Positions 6,637 to 8,091 of a stretch of 8,091 nucleotides of DNA are shown piece by piece. Source of the stretch: Bordetella parapertussis (lineage in GTDB: Bacteria; Pseudomonadota; Gammaproteobacteria; Burkholderiales; Burkholderiaceae). The translations under genes were made by a program, and so were the position numbers. How positions within the stretch are numbered: the first letter of the stretch is position 1; the number at the start of each line of letters is the position of its first letter. The notes beneath the pieces are model-generated. The model had not been told where the DNA came from and searched no databases. It saw nothing but the letters and a program-made list of their open reading frames with translations. Where the stretch lies: positions 1-8,091 of the forward strand of contig CAMDLJ010000103.1 of the NCBI GenBank assembly GCA_945901665.1, written 5' to 3'.

Positions 6637-6753
6637 TCAACAGGGAAAAGCAATTTTTTCCGCGTCATTGGAATTATCGGTGCCAAGCTTGAAATCTTGA
6701 GCGCCGATGGCGAATAAATCAGTAATGGCTGTAAAGAATGTTTTGGTATTCAT
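6637..6753 (-). CDS. Possible 38-residue small ORF between flgA and flgM
   Basis: An ATG 2 nt after the flgA TAG opens a frame of 38 codons (MNTKTFFTAITDLFAIGA, then polar, ending FPC) that stops at a TGA 6 nt before the alternative flgM GTG. The head-to-tail spacing suits translational coupling. Against it, there is no Shine-Dalgarno, third positions are poorer in GC than in neighbouring genes, and the flgM FliA promoter lies inside it. It resembles no family I know and may be chance. Confidence 0.2.
   Translation of the reverse strand: MNTKTFFTAITDLFAIGAQDFKLGTDNSNDAEKIAFPC
6674..6700 (-). promoter_or_regulatory. FliA (sigma-28) promoter of flgM
   Basis: Read on the minus strand: TCAAGATT (6700-6693), an 11-nt spacer and ACCGATAA (6681-6674). 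Compared with TAAAGTTT, N11, GCCGATAA, 13 of 16 positions agree with exact spacing. The start would be near 6667, about 50 nt before the flgM ATG at 6618. A FliA-dependent flgM promoter in addition to read-through from flgA is the known arrangement in Salmonella. Confidence 0.8.
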
Positions 6754-6755
6754 TT

Positions 6756-7571
6756 CTACATTGCCCGTGCTGCATTGAAGCCTGTGACCACTGCACTCAA
6801 TGATCGACCCGACTCCGGATTTTTCAAGCGAATTTGTTCGCCCAAAATGCCATCTTGCTGGGCTTCGGCCCGCAAAGTGATCAAAAAACCTTTGCCCTCT
6901 CCCGACGAGACCATCACCAACTGGCCGCGGCGAACCATTTGGGCCGCCTTCAGGTCGTAGGTGCGCAAGGCGGTTTGGGCCGGCAAGTCGCGCTGCAACT
7001 CCATGTGGGTCAAGGCAGAAGCATCGCTGAGGTAGCTGTTCTCGCCGCTGGGCAAAGCCATCTCCACCAAACTGAATTGATGGGGGGTCGCCACAGAACC
7101 GCGCCGGATGGCTTGATTGGCCACCAAAACCTGGCGCATCACCAGCCCAGGCTGCATTCTTTGGGCAGTGGGTACTTGCGCTGAAGGGCTGCTGGCGGCG
7201 GGTGTGGGCAAGGCTTCGGGGCGTGCCATGACCTGCACAAAGTGCTGCCAAGTGGGTTGATCGCAGCGAGCGCGCACCGATTGGCGGTTGCCAAAGGGCA
7301 TATCAAATTGAATTTTTTGGGCGCACGCTGGGATGTTCAAGCGGGGGTCCAAGGGGGTCACTTGCAAAGCGCTCAAGGGTATTTGGGTTTGCTCGGCCAC
7401 CCATTGGCGCGCACCCTCGTTCAATTGCGCATGGCCGGCCGTTTGCGCCCCAGCCAAACCAGCCCACAGGCCAGCCAGCAGGGCCACGGCCCAGGCGTGC
7501 GACCGCTTGTGCGGGGATGGGGGCGCGGCGCCAAAAGTGACGGTGCTTTGGGGTTTAAGTGGGCACAGCAT
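6756..7571 (-). CDS. flgA: Flagellar P-ring assembly chaperone FlgA
   Basis: FlgA is a periplasmic chaperone that helps FlgI polymerise into the P ring around the rod. The 271-residue product has a signal peptide with a long n-region (KRSHAW before the hydrophobic AVALLAGLWAGLA, cleavage near AGA|Q at 42/43). An N-terminal domain (about 45-135) follows, with the typical paired cysteines (CAQ and CDQ). The C-terminal SAF-type domain (about 160-271) contains VLVANQAIRRGSVATPHQFSLVEM, DLPAQTALRTYDL and RRGQLVMVSSGEG, ending in RSLSAVVTGFNAARAM. The family is usually about 220-240 residues; the extra length is in the leader and a Pro/Ala/Ser linker (about 137-155). ATG 7571 has no good ribosome binding site but is the only start that keeps a signal peptide. 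The open frame up to 7727 overlaps the promoter region. A sigma-54 promoter lies about 60 nt upstream, and flgM-flgN follow downstream. Confidence 0.92.
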   Translation of the reverse strand: MLCPLKPQSTVTFGAAPPSPHKRSHAWAVALLAGLWAGLAGAQTAGHAQLNEGARQWVAEQTQIPLSALQVTPLDPRLNIPACAQKIQFDMPFGNRQSVRARCDQPTWQHFVQVMARPEALPTPAASSPSAQVPTAQRMQPGLVMRQVLVANQAIRRGSVATPHQFSLVEMALPSGENSYLSDASALTHMELQRDLPAQTALRTYDLKAAQMVRRGQLVMVSSGEGKGFLITLRAEAQQDGILGEQIRLKNPESGRSLSAVVTGFNAARAM

Positions 7572-7576
7572 TTGCA
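7561..7576 (+). promoter_or_regulatory. Sigma-54 promoter of the rightward LysM gene
   Basis: GGGCAC (7561-7566), 5 nt, TTGCA (7572-7576) matches the sigma-54 consensus TGGCAC, N5, TTGC(A/T) at all but the first base. GG and GC have the correct spacing. Transcription would start near 7587, about 90 nt before the ATG at 7678. The element overlaps the flgA start codon on the other strand. Confidence 0.7.
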
Positions 7577-7633
7577 AGTAGAGGGTTAAGGGTGTTGAAG
7601 TTTTGACAAATCGTTGAAGACAAAACACTCCCA

Positions 7634-7649
7634 AGCAATTTAGATGCCA
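7634..7649 (-). promoter_or_regulatory. Sigma-54 promoter of flgA (flgAMN)
   Basis: Minus strand: TGGCAT (7649-7644), CTAAA spacer, TTGCT (7638-7634). This departs from TGGCAC, N5, TTGC(A/T) at one base only. Transcription would start near 7623, giving a leader of about 50 nt before the flgA ATG at 7571. The likely activator is the sigma-54 enhancer-binding protein encoded at 929-2038. Confidence 0.85.
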
Positions 7650-7677
7650 ACCATCATCAACCCTGACCGAGCGCACC

Positions 7678-8091
7678 ATGAACCCAGTGATTGACCCAAA
7701 AGCTCTCGTTAAAACATCGCACATCAATCTAAATCATTTGCAAACGCAGCTGCGTGCCCAGTCCAAGACGTCGGGTGGCGGGATGGTTTTTCAACGCGCC
7801 TTGACCCAGGCGCAACAAACCGGCACTGGCGGGAATTCGACAAGCATCCTGGGCCCGCAAACGGCCAGCGTGTCCGTGCAGGCCGGCGACACCTTGAGCG
7901 GCATCGTGCGCCAGTTCATGGCCGCTTCTGGCAAAAATGTCGGCCAAACCGAGTCCATGCGCTTGGCCCAAGCGGTGGCCCGCAGCAACAATTTGGCCAA
8001 TGCCAACCTGATCTACCCCGGCCAGCGCATCAACCTGGCAGCGCTGCAGCAGGCCTTGAACGGGCCCGCCGCAGACACCCAGGCCAACTTG
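7678..8091 (+). CDS. LysM-domain protein, 5' part (runs off the window)
   Basis: An open frame starts at ATG 7678 (weak GAG upstream) and is still open after 138 codons. The N-terminal 60 residues are polar, with Gln/Thr/Gly-rich stretches and no hydrophobic signal segment. Residues about 65-122 form a LysM domain: VSVQAGDTLSGIVRQFM, an insert, then LAQAVARSNNLANANLIYPGQRINL. The rest is outside the window. A sigma-54 promoter (7561-7576) and position divergent from flgA suggest an early flagellar gene. A cell-wall-acting partner of rod assembly, such as a muramidase or lytic transglycosylase with N-terminal LysM, is one possibility. The lack of a Sec signal would fit export through the flagellar apparatus, as for FlgJ. 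The catalytic part, if any, is not visible, so no function is assigned. Confidence 0.8.
   Translation, partial: MNPVIDPKALVKTSHINLNHLQTQLRAQSKTSGGGMVFQRALTQAQQTGTGGNSTSILGPQTASVSVQAGDTLSGIVRQFMAASGKNVGQTESMRLAQAVARSNNLANANLIYPGQRINLAALQQALNGPAADTQANL

Noticed and set aside
6675..6688. TGGCAC on the minus strand upstream of flgM as a sigma-54 -24 element
   Set aside because: No GC at the -12 position with correct spacing; the bases belong to the sigma-28 promoter.
7603..7608. Perfect TTGACA (-35-like) upstream of the LysM gene
   Set aside because: No acceptable -10 hexamer at 16-18 nt; the sigma-54 element explains the region better.
7572..7727. Upstream extension of FlgA to an ATG at 7727
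   Set aside because: It would bury the signal peptide about 75 residues in, and overlap the sigma-54 promoter and the divergent LysM gene start.
1..8091. CRISPR arrays, tRNAs, rRNA, insertion-sequence ends
   Set aside because: No regularly spaced repeats, cloverleaf-like genes, transposase motifs or terminal inverted repeats were seen; nearly the whole window is flagellar coding sequence.

Overview
The window is a piece of a polar-type flagellar gene cluster from a betaproteobacterium. Burkholderiales, probably near Comamonadaceae, fits best, judging by protein style, moderate-to-high GC and heavy use of TTG for leucine. This placement is an inference, not a search result. Every recognisable gene can be tied to flagellar assembly, rotation or its regulation. 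No RNA genes, insertion sequences or CRISPR arrays were seen.

Layout. (1) 1-843 (+): most of motB, the peptidoglycan-anchored stator subunit, cut at its 5' end by the window edge. A bidirectional terminator (865-894) separates it from a convergent gene. (2) 929-2038 (-): a sigma-54 activator of the FleQ/FlrA type with no N-terminal receiver domain. (3) 2138-5870 (+): an apparent five-gene operon behind a strong FliA (sigma-28) promoter: an LPP20-family lipoprotein (FlgP), a FlgT-like periplasmic protein, a small LysM protein, a FliK-type hook-length/switch protein and a free-standing FlhB C-terminal-domain protein. (4) 7571-5867 (-): flgA, flgM, flgN in the classical order. flgA has a textbook sigma-54 promoter, and flgM has its own FliA promoter in the flgA-flgM gap. 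(5) 7678-8091 (+): the start of a LysM-domain gene without a signal peptide, running off the window and preceded by a second sigma-54 promoter.

How they work together. The promoters suggest a two-tier cascade within 8 kb. The sigma-54 activator would switch on the early divergent pair flgA / LysM gene. FliA would then drive the late flgM(-flgN) and flgP operons, with FlgM holding FliA in check until it is exported. The flgP operon combines outer basal-body ring parts (FlgP/FlgT, the H-ring/basal-disk system known from Vibrio and Campylobacter) with a FliK/FlhB-tail pair resembling the export substrate-specificity switch. The most interesting points are this combination, the FlhB-tail protein that begins almost exactly where autocleaved FlhB-CC begins, and the face-to-face sigma-54 promoters between flgA and the LysM gene. 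Functions are read from motifs and context only; no homology search was run.
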